From NCBI GenBank assembly GCA_017536555.1, contig JAFXHE010000021.1, positions 1 to 33,958 of the forward strand: a DNA stretch of 33,958 nucleotides. The letters run 5' to 3'. This document shows positions 25,646 to 33,958 of this stretch, piece after piece. How positions within the stretch are numbered: position 1 is the stretch's first letter; each line of letters starts with the position of its first letter. The DNA is from Alistipes sp. (GTDB lineage Bacteria; Bacteroidota; Bacteroidia; Bacteroidales; Rikenellaceae). Made by a program: the position numbers and the translations under genes. The notes beneath the pieces are model-generated. The model was not told where the DNA came from. It searched no databases and was given only the letters and a program-made list of their open reading frames with translations.

Positions 25646-25762
25646 TTATCCCTGGCGCATTTTGAACTTTGGATTCTTCTTGCAGATGACATAGAGCTTG
25701 CCCTTGCGTCGTACAATCTTGCAATCCTCGCTTCTCTTCTTAATTGATGCTCTTACTTTCAT
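25646..25762 (-). CDS. rpmJ: 50S ribosomal protein L36
   Basis: A 38-codon gene: [20 protein letters not shown] at the start and [11 protein letters not shown] at the end. It sits between infA and rpsM, the usual place. The zinc ribbon of classical L36 uses C11, C14, C27 and H33; here only C14 and C27 remain, with S11 and F33, so it is an intermediate form that probably does not bind zinc normally. The start ATG (25760-25762) is 17 bases after the infA stop. Confidence 0.95.
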   Translation of the reverse strand: MKVRASIKKRSEDCKIVRRKGKLYVICKKNPKFKMRQG

Positions 25763-25779
25763 AATTGAAGCATTCTTAA

Positions 25780-25998
25780 TTATTTGTACCTAAAAGATAT
25801 TCGACCCTTACTCAAATCGTAAGGTGTCATTTCTACTTTTACTTTATCTCCGGGAAGAATCTTGATATAGTGCATACGCATCTTTCCAGAGATATGAGCC
25901 GTGATAACATGTCCGTTATCCAATTCCACACGAAACATCGCATTTGACAATGCCTCGATGATGGTTCCGTCTCGTTCAATAGCAGTCTGTTTTGCCAT
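25780..25998 (-). CDS. infA: Translation initiation factor IF-1
   Basis: IF-1 blocks the A site during initiation. The 72 residues match the OB-fold protein almost throughout: [40 protein letters not shown] and [13 protein letters not shown] at the end. Length is exactly normal. It starts eight bases after map. Confidence 0.98.
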   Translation of the reverse strand: MAKQTAIERDGTIIEALSNAMFRVELDNGHVITAHISGKMRMHYIKILPGDKVKVEMTPYDLSKGRISFRYK

Positions 25999-26006
25999 AA
26001 GATTTA

Positions 26007-26780
26007 CTATGCGTTAATAGCTTCTTCAATGATACTGAAATCCGTCAGGATGTCGGGAGCTCCGTGTCCCACTGCCACAGCCCACTCAAAGTGCGCCGCA
26101 GGCTTACGGTCTCGTGTGCGAACAGTCCAACCGTCACGCTCAAAGACTATATGGCGGCTACCCATCGTAATCATTGGCTCGATGCAGATAACCATTCCCT
26201 CTCTCAACAATGGTCCTCTGCCACGTGCGCCATAGTTTGGTACGCCCGGCTCCTCGTGCATCTTTCTGCCCAAGCCGTGACCCTCCAACTCGCGCACTAC
26301 GCCGTATCCAAAACTCTCGGCGTAATCCTGCACAGCTGCCGATATATCGCCTACGCGATTTCCGACTACAGCCTGTGCTGCACCTCTGCGAAGAGCCTCT
26401 TTGGTGACATCGAGAAGTTGTCTTACCTCGTCGCTAACTTCTCCTACGGTGAATGTATACGCCGAATCACCAACAAACCCCTTCATAAAGGTACCCAAAT
26501 CGACTGATACGATGTCGCCACTCTTTATAACATAGTCCGACGGAATACCGTGAACAACCTGCTCGTTAACTGATACTGTTGACGCGGCAGGATAGCCTTG
26601 GTAACCAAGAAAAGCCGGAATTGCTCCGTTAGCACGGATAAATGCATCAGCTATGGCGTCCAACTCACGGGTGGTGACACCCGGCTTGATATGACGACCT
26701 ACCTCGGCAAGCGCGCGACTAACCAGAAGGTTATTCTCACGGAGCAACTCGATCTCTTCTTTGGTCTTCAGATATATCAT
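26007..26780 (-). CDS. map: Type I methionine aminopeptidase
   Basis: Map removes the initiator Met from new proteins. The 257-residue enzyme has all five metal ligands: D94 (VDLGTF), D105 (GDSAYTF), H168 ([11 protein letters not shown]), E201 (CIEPMI) and E232 (HFEWAVAV), plus H77 in VVHGIPS. There is no N-terminal zinc finger or SH3-binding extension, so it is class Ia. It lies 33 bases after secY and eight before infA, a usual arrangement in this operon. Confidence 0.97.
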   Translation of the reverse strand: MIYLKTKEEIELLRENNLLVSRALAEVGRHIKPGVTTRELDAIADAFIRANGAIPAFLGYQGYPAASTVSVNEQVVHGIPSDYVIKSGDIVSVDLGTFMKGFVGDSAYTFTVGEVSDEVRQLLDVTKEALRRGAAQAVVGNRVGDISAAVQDYAESFGYGVVRELEGHGLGRKMHEEPGVPNYGARGRGPLLREGMVICIEPMITMGSRHIVFERDGWTVRTRDRKPAAHFEWAVAVGHGAPDILTDFSIIEEAINA

Positions 26781-26813
26781 TATCTAAAACGATATTTCTT
26801 ATTGGTAAACTTA

Positions 26814-28163
26814 TTAGTAGCGACCCTGAATACGTCCAGTCTTCATAAGACCATCGTAGTGACGCATCAACAGGTAGCTCTCAATCTGCTTAAGAGTGTC
26901 AAGAACAACACCAACCATAATCAACAGTGATGTACCACCATAGAAGTAGGCAAATGACTGTGAGATACCGAGCTTCATAGCAATAGCGGGAAGAACCGTG
27001 ATAAGTGCCAAGAAGATCGAACCTGGAAGGGTGATTCTTGTCATGATGTTATCGATATAGGTTACGGTGCTCTTACCAGGCTTAACACCAGGGATGAAAC
27101 CGCCGTTACGCTTCATATCGTCAGCCATCATTTGAGGATTTACGATAATTGCGGTGTAGAAATAAGTAAACACAATTACCAATACTGCAAGCGTAAAGTT
27201 ATACCAGAAGCTCTGGATGTCTGCAAAGGCACCACCCTGCCAGATAAGACCAGGGATGAACATAAGTGCCTGTGCGAAGATAATAGGCATCACGTTAGCG
27301 GCATTCAGCTTCAAAGGAATATACTGACGCACGCCACCGTACTGCTTGTTACCTACGATACGCTTTGCATACTGAACGGGAATCTTACGCACTGCCTGAA
27401 CAATGGCGATAGCAAGCATGAATACCAGAGCAAGGAATACAAGCTCAACGATAAGCATGATGATGCTACCCATGTTACCCTCCAACTTGAACATAAACTC
27501 CTGAAGGAAGGCCTGCGGGAGGCGCGCTACGATACCGATCATGATGATCAATGAAATACCGTTACCGATACCCTTATCGGTGATCTTCTCACCGAGCCAC
27601 ATGATAAACATTGTACCTGCGATAAGAATAATCGTCGATGTGATGATAAAGCCAGTCTCCTGAACGATTGCCTGGGGAGGCACCTGTGTCTTAAGATAAG
27701 CAGGAGCCTGAAGAAGCAATACTGCAATGGTAAGGAAACGGGTCCACTGATTCATCTTGCGACGTCCGCTCTCACCCTCGCGCTGCATCTTACGGAAGTA
27801 GGGCACCATAATACCCATCAACTGTATGATGATAGACGCGGTGATGTAGGGCATAACACCAAGTGCAAAGATTGAAGCCTGTGAGAACGCACCACCCGAG
27901 AAGATATTCAACAGACCCATAAGGCTGCTGCTATCCTGCGCGAAGTTGTTCGTCCAGCTCTCCAATGCTGCATGGCTCAAGCCCGGCAGAGTCACAAAAC
28001 TACCCAATCGATACACAAGAAGAAGACCAAGCGTGAAGAGGATACGCTTGCGAAGCTCCTCGATCTTGTATATGTTCTTGAGAGTCTCAATAAGCTTCTT
28101 GTTGGTTGCCAGCAGTGCGACGAGTACTACCAGAATAATGCCAACAATAATATACTTGTTCAT
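26814..28163 (-). CDS. secY: Preprotein translocase subunit SecY with additional N-terminal hydrophobic segment
   Basis: SecY forms the protein-conducting channel of the inner membrane. From residue 22 on (KKLIETLKNIYKIEELRKRI) the protein is standard: ten helices, GSFVTLPGL in the plug region, GLLNIFSGGAFSQASIFALGVMPYITASI, KITDKGIGNGISLII, and the end YLLMRHYDGLMKTGRIQGRY. The first 21 residues, MNKYIIVGIILVVLVALLATN, are an additional strongly hydrophobic stretch. The start at 28163 is preceded by an A-rich leader typical of genes here. No ATG, GTG or TTG occurs in frame between residue 1 and the usual start point, whose codon is AAC. A gap of 181 bases without a gene separates it from rplO. 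Confidence 0.95.
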   Translation of the reverse strand: MNKYIIVGIILVVLVALLATNKKLIETLKNIYKIEELRKRILFTLGLLLVYRLGSFVTLPGLSHAALESWTNNFAQDSSSLMGLLNIFSGGAFSQASIFALGVMPYITASIIIQLMGIMVPYFRKMQREGESGRRKMNQWTRFLTIAVLLLQAPAYLKTQVPPQAIVQETGFIITSTIILIAGTMFIMWLGEKITDKGIGNGISLIIMIGIVARLPQAFLQEFMFKLEGNMGSIIMLIVELVFLALVFMLAIAIVQAVRKIPVQYAKRIVGNKQYGGVRQYIPLKLNAANVMPIIFAQALMFIPGLIWQGGAFADIQSFWYNFTLAVLVIVFTYFYTAIIVNPQMMADDMKRNGGFIPGVKPGKSTVTYIDNIMTRITLPGSIFLALITVLPAIAMKLGISQSFAYFYGGTSLLIMVGVVLDTLKQIESYLLMRHYDGLMKTGRIQGRY

Positions 28164-28344
28164 AATTTTTTGTTTTTTTGATTCCTAAACTAGTAACTGT
28201 TTGTTCGGGATTGCTGTCCTTGGCATCCGGCGCAGACCTATATAATATATATCTACCATCTATCACACAACTCCGAAGAGCGCAGACATCTGTTTGGACA
28301 CGTCAGGCAGCCTATCTCCCGACCTTAACAGCTTACACACGATA

Positions 28345-28791
28345 CTACAACTTCTCGATAGAGCCACCTGCAGCTACGATAGCAGCCTCGGCTGACTTTG
28401 AGAAGGCATTAGCCTTAACAGCCAATGCACGAGTAATCGTACCGTTACCCAGAATCTTCACCTTGTCGTTGCCAGAAACAAAACCAGCCTGTACGAGGGT
28501 ATCGAAAGTAACCTCGGTGAGGTTATTCTTCGATGCGAGCTCCTCAAGAGTCGACAAGTTGATAGCCTTATACTCAACACGCTTGATGTTCGTGAAACCG
28601 AACTTGGGAAGACGACGCTGCAAAGGCATCTGACCACCCTCGAAGCCAAGCTTGCTTGAATAACCAGAGCGTGACTTCGCACCCTTCAAACCACGGGTTG
28701 AGTAACCACCGTGACCCGAACCGGCACCGCGACCCACGCGCTTGTCGTGGTGAGTAGCACCCTTGGCGGGCTTAAGATTATGAAGTTCCAT
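28345..28791 (-). CDS. rplO: 50S ribosomal protein L15
   Basis: L15 is a late-assembly protein of the large subunit. The 148 residues start MELHNLKPAKGATHHDKRVG, contain the glycine-rich GRGAGSGHGGYSTRGLKGAKSRSG and GFEGGQMPLQRRLPKFGF, and end GGSIEKL. Standard length. It lies 29 bases after rpmD. Confidence 0.98.
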   Translation of the reverse strand: MELHNLKPAKGATHHDKRVGRGAGSGHGGYSTRGLKGAKSRSGYSSKLGFEGGQMPLQRRLPKFGFTNIKRVEYKAINLSTLEELASKNNLTEVTFDTLVQAGFVSGNDKVKILGNGTITRALAVKANAFSKSAEAAIVAAGGSIEKL

Positions 28792-28820
28792 TTGTTATAT
28801 ACGTTTTTCTTTGGTTAAAC

Positions 28821-29003
28821 TTATTTTACCTCCTCGACCTTTACAAGGTGCTTCACGCGCTCAATCATACCCTTGATGATAACTGAATCGCTGTGCTCAA
28901 CAGTCTGGTTGATCTTGCGAAGACCCAGAGCATCGAGGTTCTTGCACTGCTGTGTCGAAGCGCCGATACGGCTCTTAATCTGAGTGATTTTCAATGTTGC
29001 CAT
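28821..29003 (-). CDS. rpmD: 50S ribosomal protein L30
   Basis: A 60-residue protein with the L30 pattern: LKITQIKSRIGASTQQCKNL, LGLRKINQTVEHSDSVIIKG and a C-terminal helix (RVKHLVKVEEVK). It sits between rpsE (17 bases) and rplO (29 bases) as expected. Confidence 0.97.
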   Translation of the reverse strand: MATLKITQIKSRIGASTQQCKNLDALGLRKINQTVEHSDSVIIKGMIERVKHLVKVEEVK

Positions 29004-29020
29004 AGTTGTTACCTCCTATA

Positions 29021-29539
29021 TTAACCGTTAAACACCTTGGTAAGTGAGATACCGCGCAACTGTGCAACTGAACGTGCATCACGCAACTCGCACAAAGCAC
29101 CGATAGTTGCCTTTACGAGGTTGTGGGGGTTAGATGAACCCTTGCTCTTTGCAAGCACGTTCTTGATACCTACAGACTCCAACACGGCACGCATAGCACC
29201 ACCAGCGATGATACCTGTACCAGGAGCTGCAGGGCGAATCATAACCTCTGAACCACCGAAACGCATCTCCTGCTTGTGGGGAATTGTACCGTTGAGCACG
29301 GGAATCTTAACCAAATTCTTCTTTGCATCCTCCACGCCCTTTGAAATAGCAACGGTAACCTCCGATGCCTTACCAAGACCGTAGCCTACTACACCATTCT
29401 CGTTACCTACAACGACAATTGCCGAGAAGGTAAATGTACGACCACCCTTGGTAACCTTGGTTACGCGGTTGATTGCAACCAAGCGATCCTTCAACTCGAG
29501 ATCGCTAGTGCGTACTCTTTTTATGTTCGTATTTGCCAT
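29021..29539 (-). CDS. rpsE: 30S ribosomal protein S5
   Basis: S5 lies at the mRNA entry side and affects decoding accuracy. The 172 residues show [19 protein letters not shown] (17-35), [24 protein letters not shown] (38-61), [19 protein letters not shown] (108-126) and [15 protein letters not shown]. Standard length, six bases after rplR. Confidence 0.98.
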   Translation of the reverse strand: MANTNIKRVRTSDLELKDRLVAINRVTKVTKGGRTFTFSAIVVVGNENGVVGYGLGKASEVTVAISKGVEDAKKNLVKIPVLNGTIPHKQEMRFGGSEVMIRPAAPGTGIIAGGAMRAVLESVGIKNVLAKSKGSSNPHNLVKATIGALCELRDARSVAQLRGISLTKVFNG

Positions 29540-29545
29540 AATCGC

Positions 29546-29908
29546 TTAGAATTTAAGGCCACCCTCACGAGCAGCGTCAGCCAACATTTTTACTCGTCCG
29601 TGATAGAGGTAACCGTTACGATCAAACGAAACAGTCGAAATACCCTTCTCGGTTGCACGTGCTGCAGCAAGCTTACCTACCAATGCTGCAACCTCGCTCT
29701 TGTTCTTACCTGCTGCCTCTGCTGCTACCTCCTTGTCCAGCGAAGATGCTGTAGCCAAGGTTACGCCTGCGAGGTCGTCAATAAACTGTACGTAGATCTG
29801 CTTGTTGCTACGGAATACAGTCATGCGAGGCTGTGACGGCGTACCGTTAACAATCTTACGGATACGCATCTTGATTCTCGCTCTTCTTTCAATCTTATTC
29901 AATGCCAT
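29546..29908 (-). CDS. rplR: 50S ribosomal protein L18
   Basis: A 5S-rRNA-binding protein of the central protuberance. The 120 residues contain [15 protein letters not shown] (8-22), [19 protein letters not shown] (28-46) and the ending [26 protein letters not shown]. Standard length; 16 bases after rplF. Confidence 0.98.
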   Translation of the reverse strand: MALNKIERRARIKMRIRKIVNGTPSQPRMTVFRSNKQIYVQFIDDLAGVTLATASSLDKEVAAEAAGKNKSEVAALVGKLAAARATEKGISTVSFDRNGYLYHGRVKMLADAAREGGLKF

Positions 29909-29924
29909 AATCTCGACTTATTTA

Positions 29925-30512
29925 CTATTTAGCACCTGCCGACTTACCAGCCTTACGACGGATTACCTCGCCGACAAACTTGATACCCTTACCCTTGTAA
30001 GGCTCAGGCTTACGCAACGAGCGGATCTTTGCAGCAACCTGACCTACAAGCTGCTTGTCGATGCTCTTCAATGTTACGATGGGGTTACCCTTCTTCTCGG
30101 TAACTGCTGTTGCAGTAACCTCTGCGGGCAACATAAGTGCTACATCGTGTGAATAACCAAGGCTCATCTCAAGGATCTGACCCTTAACCTCTGCCTTGAA
30201 ACCTACACCTACGAGCTCCTGCTTGATCTCGTAACCCTTTGACACACCAATAACCATGTTATTGATAAGTGCACGATACAAACCGTGCAATGAACGGTGA
30301 CGGGGCTGGTTGGTAGGACGAGTCACGATAACTGCGGGAACCTCCTTCTGGCTATCCTTCTCGATGTGTGTTCCAACTTCAACTTTGATGTCTGAGTCAA
30401 CCTTCTGGCTCAGTGTCCCAAGTGGCCCTTTCACGCTTACCGTATTGTCAGCAGCTACCTCAACAGTAACGCCGGCAGGCAAGATTACAGGTAATTTACC
30501 AATTCTTGACAT
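29925..30512 (-). CDS. rplF: 50S ribosomal protein L6
   Basis: L6 lies near the factor-binding site of the large subunit. The 195 residues start SRIGKLPVILPAGVTVEV and carry VKGPLGTLSQ, GLYRALINNMVIGVSKGYE and the end RKPEPYKGKGIKFVGEVIRRKAGKSAGAK. It is about 15 residues longer than the E. coli protein, through an acidic/basic stretch (HIEKDSQKEVP, about 49-59) and the tail. It lies 64 bases after rpsH. Confidence 0.97.
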   Translation of the reverse strand: MSRIGKLPVILPAGVTVEVAADNTVSVKGPLGTLSQKVDSDIKVEVGTHIEKDSQKEVPAVIVTRPTNQPRHRSLHGLYRALINNMVIGVSKGYEIKQELVGVGFKAEVKGQILEMSLGYSHDVALMLPAEVTATAVTEKKGNPIVTLKSIDKQLVGQVAAKIRSLRKPEPYKGKGIKFVGEVIRRKAGKSAGAK

Positions 30513-30576
30513 TTTGAAATAGTTGTTTGTTAGTTAATTAATTCAGTTTTCACTTGTTTTGTTAAGCGGCTGTCTA

Positions 30577-30975
30577 CTACCATACGTAGCACAAAACCTC
30601 ACCACCTACGTTCTCCTTACGAGCCTTGGCATCAGTCATAATACCCTTTGAAGTAGAGACGATAGCGATACCCAAACCGTTCAATACGCGAGGCATCTCA
30701 GCAACTGATGAATACTGACGCAAACCTGGACGGCTAACACGCTTAAGGTTCTTGATTGCGTTCACCTTTGTTGCCTGATCGTACTTCAAAGCGATCTTGA
30801 TTGAAGGATGACCCTTCTCGTCCTTGTCGAACTTGTAGGCGAGGATGTAGCCCTGCTCGAACAAAATCTTTGTGATTTCCTGCTTAATTTTTGAACCAGG
30901 AGCTTCAACCACTTTGTGGTTGGCTTTCACTGCATTTCTAATTCTGGTCAGAAAGTCCGCAATTGGATCTGTCAT
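30577..30975 (-). CDS. rpsH: 30S ribosomal protein S8
   Basis: S8 binds the central domain of 16S rRNA early in assembly and, in E. coli, represses the spc operon. The 132 residues begin [15 protein letters not shown], include [33 protein letters not shown] and end GGEVLCYVW, all typical. Unlike its neighbours it does not follow directly on rpsN: 838 bases lie between, with a canonical promoter at 31123-31153 and a leader of about 140 bases. Confidence 0.97.
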   Translation of the reverse strand: MTDPIADFLTRIRNAVKANHKVVEAPGSKIKQEITKILFEQGYILAYKFDKDEKGHPSIKIALKYDQATKVNAIKNLKRVSRPGLRQYSSVAEMPRVLNGLGIAIVSTSKGIMTDAKARKENVGGEVLCYVW

Positions 30976-31122
30976 AATGAATTAAAAGTTAAAAATTAAT
31001 AATTAATGTTTGTTTATACTGTGTTTATTACACTCTTAATTTGCTATTTGTCAGCACGTTAACCCTGTCACATCCAACACATATCGTGCATACGCGAGGG
31101 CGCAATGCGCACAAAAAGCGGG

Positions 31123-31153
31123 CAAATATATGAATAAAATCTCAAACATACAA
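31123..31153 (-). promoter_or_regulatory. Internal promoter of the spc operon, upstream of rpsH
   Basis: Minus-strand TTG (31151-31153), a 20-base spacer and -7 TATATTTG (31123-31130), followed by CCCGC as in the promoters at the left edge. The start near 31116 gives a leader of about 140 bases before rpsH with an A/T-rich end. It would drive rpsH to rplQ separately from the genes upstream. Confidence 0.8.
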
Positions 31154-31813
31154 GCTTTTCGCCTAATTTTTAAGCATTTAGCAGTTATGCAGACTACACA
31201 ACAAATGTCGGCACAACAAAATTATAGCCAACATCTATGCGAGTAGACCTCCGAGATAGCATCTGGCGCGACACACAAAAAGCGCGATACCATACGACAC
31301 CACACCATTTTGAGCTCCCGACACACCACACACACAAGGTTGCTACCTTAAACAGCACGCTCCACACGTACCAAGCAACCACTATGAGTGATACTCGACT
31401 CGAGATTTTACTCGGCGCAACACCCTTTCACACGCTCCTCAACCGAGAAGTTATCGTCCTCTGACGACACTTTCCTCCGTTGCGAAGTACGCACTACTCG
31501 CATACTGCACCCATATAAGGCTACCTTTGCTGATCAACGGCAGAACAATCCACCAACGACACCGGCACAACAGCACCGAACAAATGATTGCCTTAACCGA
31601 TCCTTGTATCGAGGCATCCCCCACGGGGACACCTCGCACTGGATCTTACATACCAGAGATGCGCTTTCGCCATACAGCGAGCTACACTCCTACTATATTA
31701 AGGTGGTGTTACATACATCTATATATAGCACCCCCTTGAATTGACATTCTGCGACTGACGCGTGGCTGATCTTGCGACAAGAGCACTTGCCTAAAGAACA
31801 ACCAGTGTCAATA
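31154..31813. other. Non-coding island between rpsN and rpsH
   Basis: Together with the promoter and leader, the gap from 30976 to 31813 has 838 bases and no gene I can support. Reading frames up to 118 codons exist on plus (31388-31744) but resemble nothing and fit no leader. The minus strand is rich in G and T, with TGTGTGTGTGG near 31325-31340. One strong hairpin is at 31613-31633 (GGCATCCCC/GGGGACACC, with two wobble pairs when read on minus), and weaker ones at 31338-31351 (AAGGT/ACCTT) and 31770-31782 (TCTTG/CAAGA). No rho-independent terminator is visible behind rpsN. Confidence 0.6.
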
Positions 31814-32110
31814 CTACCAGCTGGCCTTCTTTACGCCGGGGATCAAGCCGTTCGAAGCCATCTCACGGAACTGGATACGGCTGATACCGAACTGACGCAT
31901 ATAACCCTTGGGACGACCAGTGATCATGCAACGGTTGTGCTGACGGATGGGGTTAGCGTTGCGGGGCAACTTTGAGAGGGCAATCCAAGCCTCCTCGTGA
32001 TCCATCTCACCTGCCTTTACCTTTGCAGCGATCTCCTCGCGCTTGTGAGCATAACGCTGAGCAAGCTTTGCACGCTTAATCTCGCGTGCCTTCATTGACT
32101 CTTTTGCCAT
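31814..32110 (-). CDS. rpsN: 30S ribosomal protein S14, zinc-free long form
   Basis: S14 belongs to the small-subunit head. The 98 residues begin [20 protein letters not shown] and end with RNRC-type [28 protein letters not shown] and PGVKKASW. Only one cysteine is present, so this is the long, zinc-independent form. It starts three bases after rplE and is followed by the unusual island. Confidence 0.98.
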   Translation of the reverse strand: MAKESMKAREIKRAKLAQRYAHKREEIAAKVKAGEMDHEEAWIALSKLPRNANPIRQHNRCMITGRPKGYMRQFGISRIQFREMASNGLIPGVKKASW

Positions 32111-32113
32111 AGG

Positions 32114-32674
32114 TTACTGGTTCTTTTTAGCGTTCTTAAAAGGAAGACCAAACTCACGAAGAAGTGCATAAGCCTCCTCGTCAGTCTTAGCCGATGTTAC
32201 GAAAGTAATCTCCATACCGAAGATCTTGGTGATCTTGTCGATATCGATCTCGGGGAAGATGATCTGCTCGGTGATACCAAGGGTATAGTTACCCTGACCA
32301 TCGAACTTCTCATTGATACCCTTGAAATCGCGGATACGGGGAAGTGCTACAGCGATCAAACGCTCCAAGAACTCGTACATACGGTTCTGGCGGAGTGTTA
32401 CGCGAACACCGATAGGCATGCCCTTACGCAACTTAAAGTTAGAAATATCCTTGCGAGACTTGGTCTGCACGGCCTTCTGACCTGTGATGCGAGTGAGCTC
32501 CTCCTGTGCGATGTCGATAAGCTTCTTATCGGCAATCGCCTGACCCATACCCTGGTTCACAACGATCTTCTCGAGTTTGGGGCACTGCATAACGCTTGAA
32601 TAGCCAAACTCCTTCATAAGGGCAGCAACGATGCGCTCCTTATACTCGGTTTTAAGTGTAGGTACGTATGCCAT
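32114..32674 (-). CDS. rplE: 50S ribosomal protein L5
   Basis: L5 binds 5S rRNA and touches the P-site tRNA. The 186 residues show [24 protein letters not shown] (7-30), [38 protein letters not shown] and [19 protein letters not shown]. Standard length. Its ATG shares one base with the rplX stop (TAATG). Confidence 0.98.
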   Translation of the reverse strand: MAYVPTLKTEYKERIVAALMKEFGYSSVMQCPKLEKIVVNQGMGQAIADKKLIDIAQEELTRITGQKAVQTKSRKDISNFKLRKGMPIGVRVTLRQNRMYEFLERLIAVALPRIRDFKGINEKFDGQGNYTLGITEQIIFPEIDIDKITKIFGMEITFVTSAKTDEEAYALLREFGLPFKNAKKNQ

Positions 32675-32994
32675 TATTTAATCTCCTCCCCTGACTTTTT
32701 AGCGTAACGAACTAATTTACCATTGTCACCTGCCTTGCGACCAACACGTGTGGGCTTACCCGACTTGGGGTCAATCGGCTGCAGATTCGAAATGTGGATG
32801 GGTGCCTCCTGCTCCAGAAGACCGCCCTGGGGGTTCTTGGCATTAGGCTTGGTAGCCTTCTTGCAAATGTTCACGCCCTCGACAACTGCACGCTGCTTTG
32901 CTGCATCTACAGAGAGTACCTTACCCTGCTGACCGCGGTTATCACCTGCGTTGACGTAGACCATGTCCCCTTTCTTAATATGCAATTTAGACAT
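32674..32994 (-). CDS. rplX: 50S ribosomal protein L24
   Basis: An assembly-initiator protein of the large subunit. The 106 residues begin [29 protein letters not shown] (KOW motif) and continue with [14 protein letters not shown] and [24 protein letters not shown]. Standard length. It ends in the TAATG overlap with rplE. Confidence 0.98.
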   Translation of the reverse strand: MSKLHIKKGDMVYVNAGDNRGQQGKVLSVDAAKQRAVVEGVNICKKATKPNAKNPQGGLLEQEAPIHISNLQPIDPKSGKPTRVGRKAGDNGKLVRYAKKSGEEIK

Positions 32995-33015
32995 ATCTCA
33001 ATCTGTTTTTTTAAA

Positions 33016-33381
33016 TTACAATACCTCGGGAGCCAGCGATATGATCTTCATATACTGGTCACGCAACTCACGGGCTACAGGACCGAAGATACGAGTACCA
33101 CGGATCTCACCCTGATTGTTAAGGAGTACTACGGCATTGTCGTCGAAACGAATGTATGAACCGTTGGCACGGCGAATCTCCTTCTTTGTTCTTACTACGA
33201 CTGCCTTCGAAACGGCACCCTTCTTGACATCACCCGAGGGAGAAGCGCTCTTTACAGCTACCACGATCTTGTCGCCGATAGATGCGTAACGACGCTTCGT
33301 ACCACCGAGCACGCGAATACAAAGAACCTCCTTTGCACCGCTGTTGTCAGCTACTACAAGTCTGCTTTCTTGCTGTATCAT
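33016..33381 (-). CDS. rplN: 50S ribosomal protein L14
   Basis: L14 bridges the subunits near h14 of 16S rRNA. The 121 residues start [27 protein letters not shown] and end [15 protein letters not shown], with [27 protein letters not shown] between. Standard length; two bases after rpsQ. Confidence 0.98.
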   Translation of the reverse strand: MIQQESRLVVADNSGAKEVLCIRVLGGTKRRYASIGDKIVVAVKSASPSGDVKKGAVSKAVVVRTKKEIRRANGSYIRFDDNAVVLLNNQGEIRGTRIFGPVARELRDQYMKIISLAPEVL

Positions 33382-33383
33382 AA

Positions 33384-33638
33384 CTACTTAGCTCTTTCAA
33401 TGATTTCTACTAATCTCCAACGCTTCGTCTTGCTCAACGGGCGGGTCTCCATGATACGTACTGTATCACCCTCGTTAACGGTAGTGTCCAAGCACTCTGC
33501 CACGAACTTGGTAGTCTTGTTCACGAACTTACCGTAGATGGGGTGCTTCACCTTACGTGCAACGGCAACCACGATGGTCTTCTCCATCTTGTTGCTGACA
33601 ACCAACCCAATACGCTCTTTTCTAAGATTTCTTTCCAT
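33384..33638 (-). CDS. rpsQ: 30S ribosomal protein S17
   Basis: A primary 16S-binding OB-fold protein. The 84 residues read [20 protein letters not shown] at the start, [15 protein letters not shown] in the middle and [20 protein letters not shown] at the end. I chose the ATG at 33638 because it matches S17 proteins of Bacteroidales and leaves an eight-base gap to rpmC. An ATG five codons upstream (33653) would overlap rpmC by seven bases and add MLITV. Confidence 0.95.
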   Translation of the reverse strand: MERNLRKERIGLVVSNKMEKTIVVAVARKVKHPIYGKFVNKTTKFVAECLDTTVNEGDTVRIMETRPLSKTKRWRLVEIIERAK

Positions 33639-33646
33639 AACGGTAA

Positions 33647-33841
33647 TTAACATTTAGAGTTCTTCTGGCCGAGAATTGTCAGCATACGCGCGATATCTCT
33701 GCGAGATTTCTTAATGATTGACGGATTTTCGATGGGTGAAACCGCGTGCTGCACCTTCAGCTGTGTAAGGTTTGCCTTCTCTGCTGCGATGCGCTCCTCG
33801 AGGTCCTGTACCGACATCTCCTTTATTTCAGCACTTTTCAT
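33647..33841 (-). CDS. rpmC: 50S ribosomal protein L29
   Basis: L29 sits at the tunnel exit next to the docking site of chaperones and SRP. The 64 residues show the two-helix pattern: [30 protein letters not shown], then the turn [25 protein letters not shown]. Standard length; 17 bases after rplP. Confidence 0.97.
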   Translation of the reverse strand: MKSAEIKEMSVQDLEERIAAEKANLTQLKVQHAVSPIENPSIIKKSRRDIARMLTILGQKNSKC

Positions 33842-33858
33842 AATCTTTCAAGCTCTTT

Positions 33859-33958
33859 TTAGAGTGATGACTCGACATAGTCGCGTCGTACAATAAACTT
33901 AGTTGTAATAGGCAACTTCTGAGCTCCCAGACGGAGTGCCTCCTGTGCAATCTCCAAG
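33859..33958 (-). CDS. rplP: 50S ribosomal protein L16, C-terminal part, cut by the window edge
   Basis: Translation of the last 33 bases-triplets on minus gives [20 protein letters not shown] followed by [12 protein letters not shown] and a TAA at 33859-33861. This is the usual C-terminus of L16, a large-subunit protein near the A site. The start lies beyond base 33958. Confidence 0.95.
   Translation of the reverse strand, partial: LEIAQEALRLGAQKLPITTKFIVRRDYVESSL

Noticed and set aside
31464-31482. GGAGGAAAGT on minus, similar to the conserved 5' part of RNase P RNA
   Set aside because: The bases after it do not continue as in RNase P RNA, and no matching ACAGAA-type 3' element or overall fold was found.
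31388-31744. 118-codon plus-strand open frame in the spc-operon island
   Set aside because: Composition looks random, no leader or full promoter is present (only TACCTTTG near 31521 without a -33), and nothing in it is recognisable.

Overview
The window looks like a chromosomal segment of a member of the order Bacteroidales. The evidence is: core promoters of the Bacteroidota type (a -33 TTTG or TTG, 19-20 bases, then TAnnTTTG), A/T-rich leaders with few Shine-Dalgarno sequences, families typical of the phylum (DUF4271, DUF3467, a porin of the O/P type, lipoproteins with an acidic stretch after the lipid cysteine) and the gene order hemD-rnpA-yidD behind a DUF4271 gene. A gut Rikenellaceae/Alistipes-like lineage is possible but not proven. 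All protein genes except the DUF3467 gene are on the minus strand.

Layout, left to right. (1) 1-310: three tandem minus-strand promoters in a duplicated A/T-rich block, firing out of the left edge, very likely into an rRNA operon. (2) 507-3347: a two-gene unit, outer-membrane porin then inner-membrane nucleoside-recognition (gate) protein. (3) 3587-3660: a CAT-anticodon tRNA with a perfect 16-bp bidirectional terminator behind it. (4) 3759-4895: glycerate kinase. (5) 4989-8123: resB-ccsA-cytochrome c peroxidase, meaning haem-attachment machinery plus its tri-haem client. (6) 8294-16553: a ten-gene operon, lysE-like exporter, cmk, ispH, small membrane protein, S41 protease, orphan histidine kinase, DUF4271, hemD, rnpA, yidD. 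(7) 16850-17161: a lone plus-strand DUF3467 gene. (8) 17389-22280: two paralogous, about 740-residue surface-type lipoproteins, each with its own promoter and terminator; a 22-bp-period repeat array lies upstream of the second. (9) 22535-33958: the translation super-operon (spc plus alpha), from rplP (cut by the right edge) to rplQ, including secY, map, infA, rpmJ and rpoA.

How parts work together. The ccs/peroxidase unit makes and matures a periplasmic haem enzyme, and hemD supplies the tetrapyrrole route. The porin/gate pair would move a small solute across both membranes. The ribosomal operon has the usual gene order but is broken by an 838-bp non-coding island between rpsN and rpsH, which holds a canonical promoter for rpsH and everything downstream. 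A second gap of 181 bp precedes secY, whose product carries an additional N-terminal hydrophobic segment.

No CRISPR array, insertion sequence, phage gene or defence system was seen. The least explained items are the 22-bp repeat array with the lipoprotein pair, the island inside the spc operon and the extended SecY.
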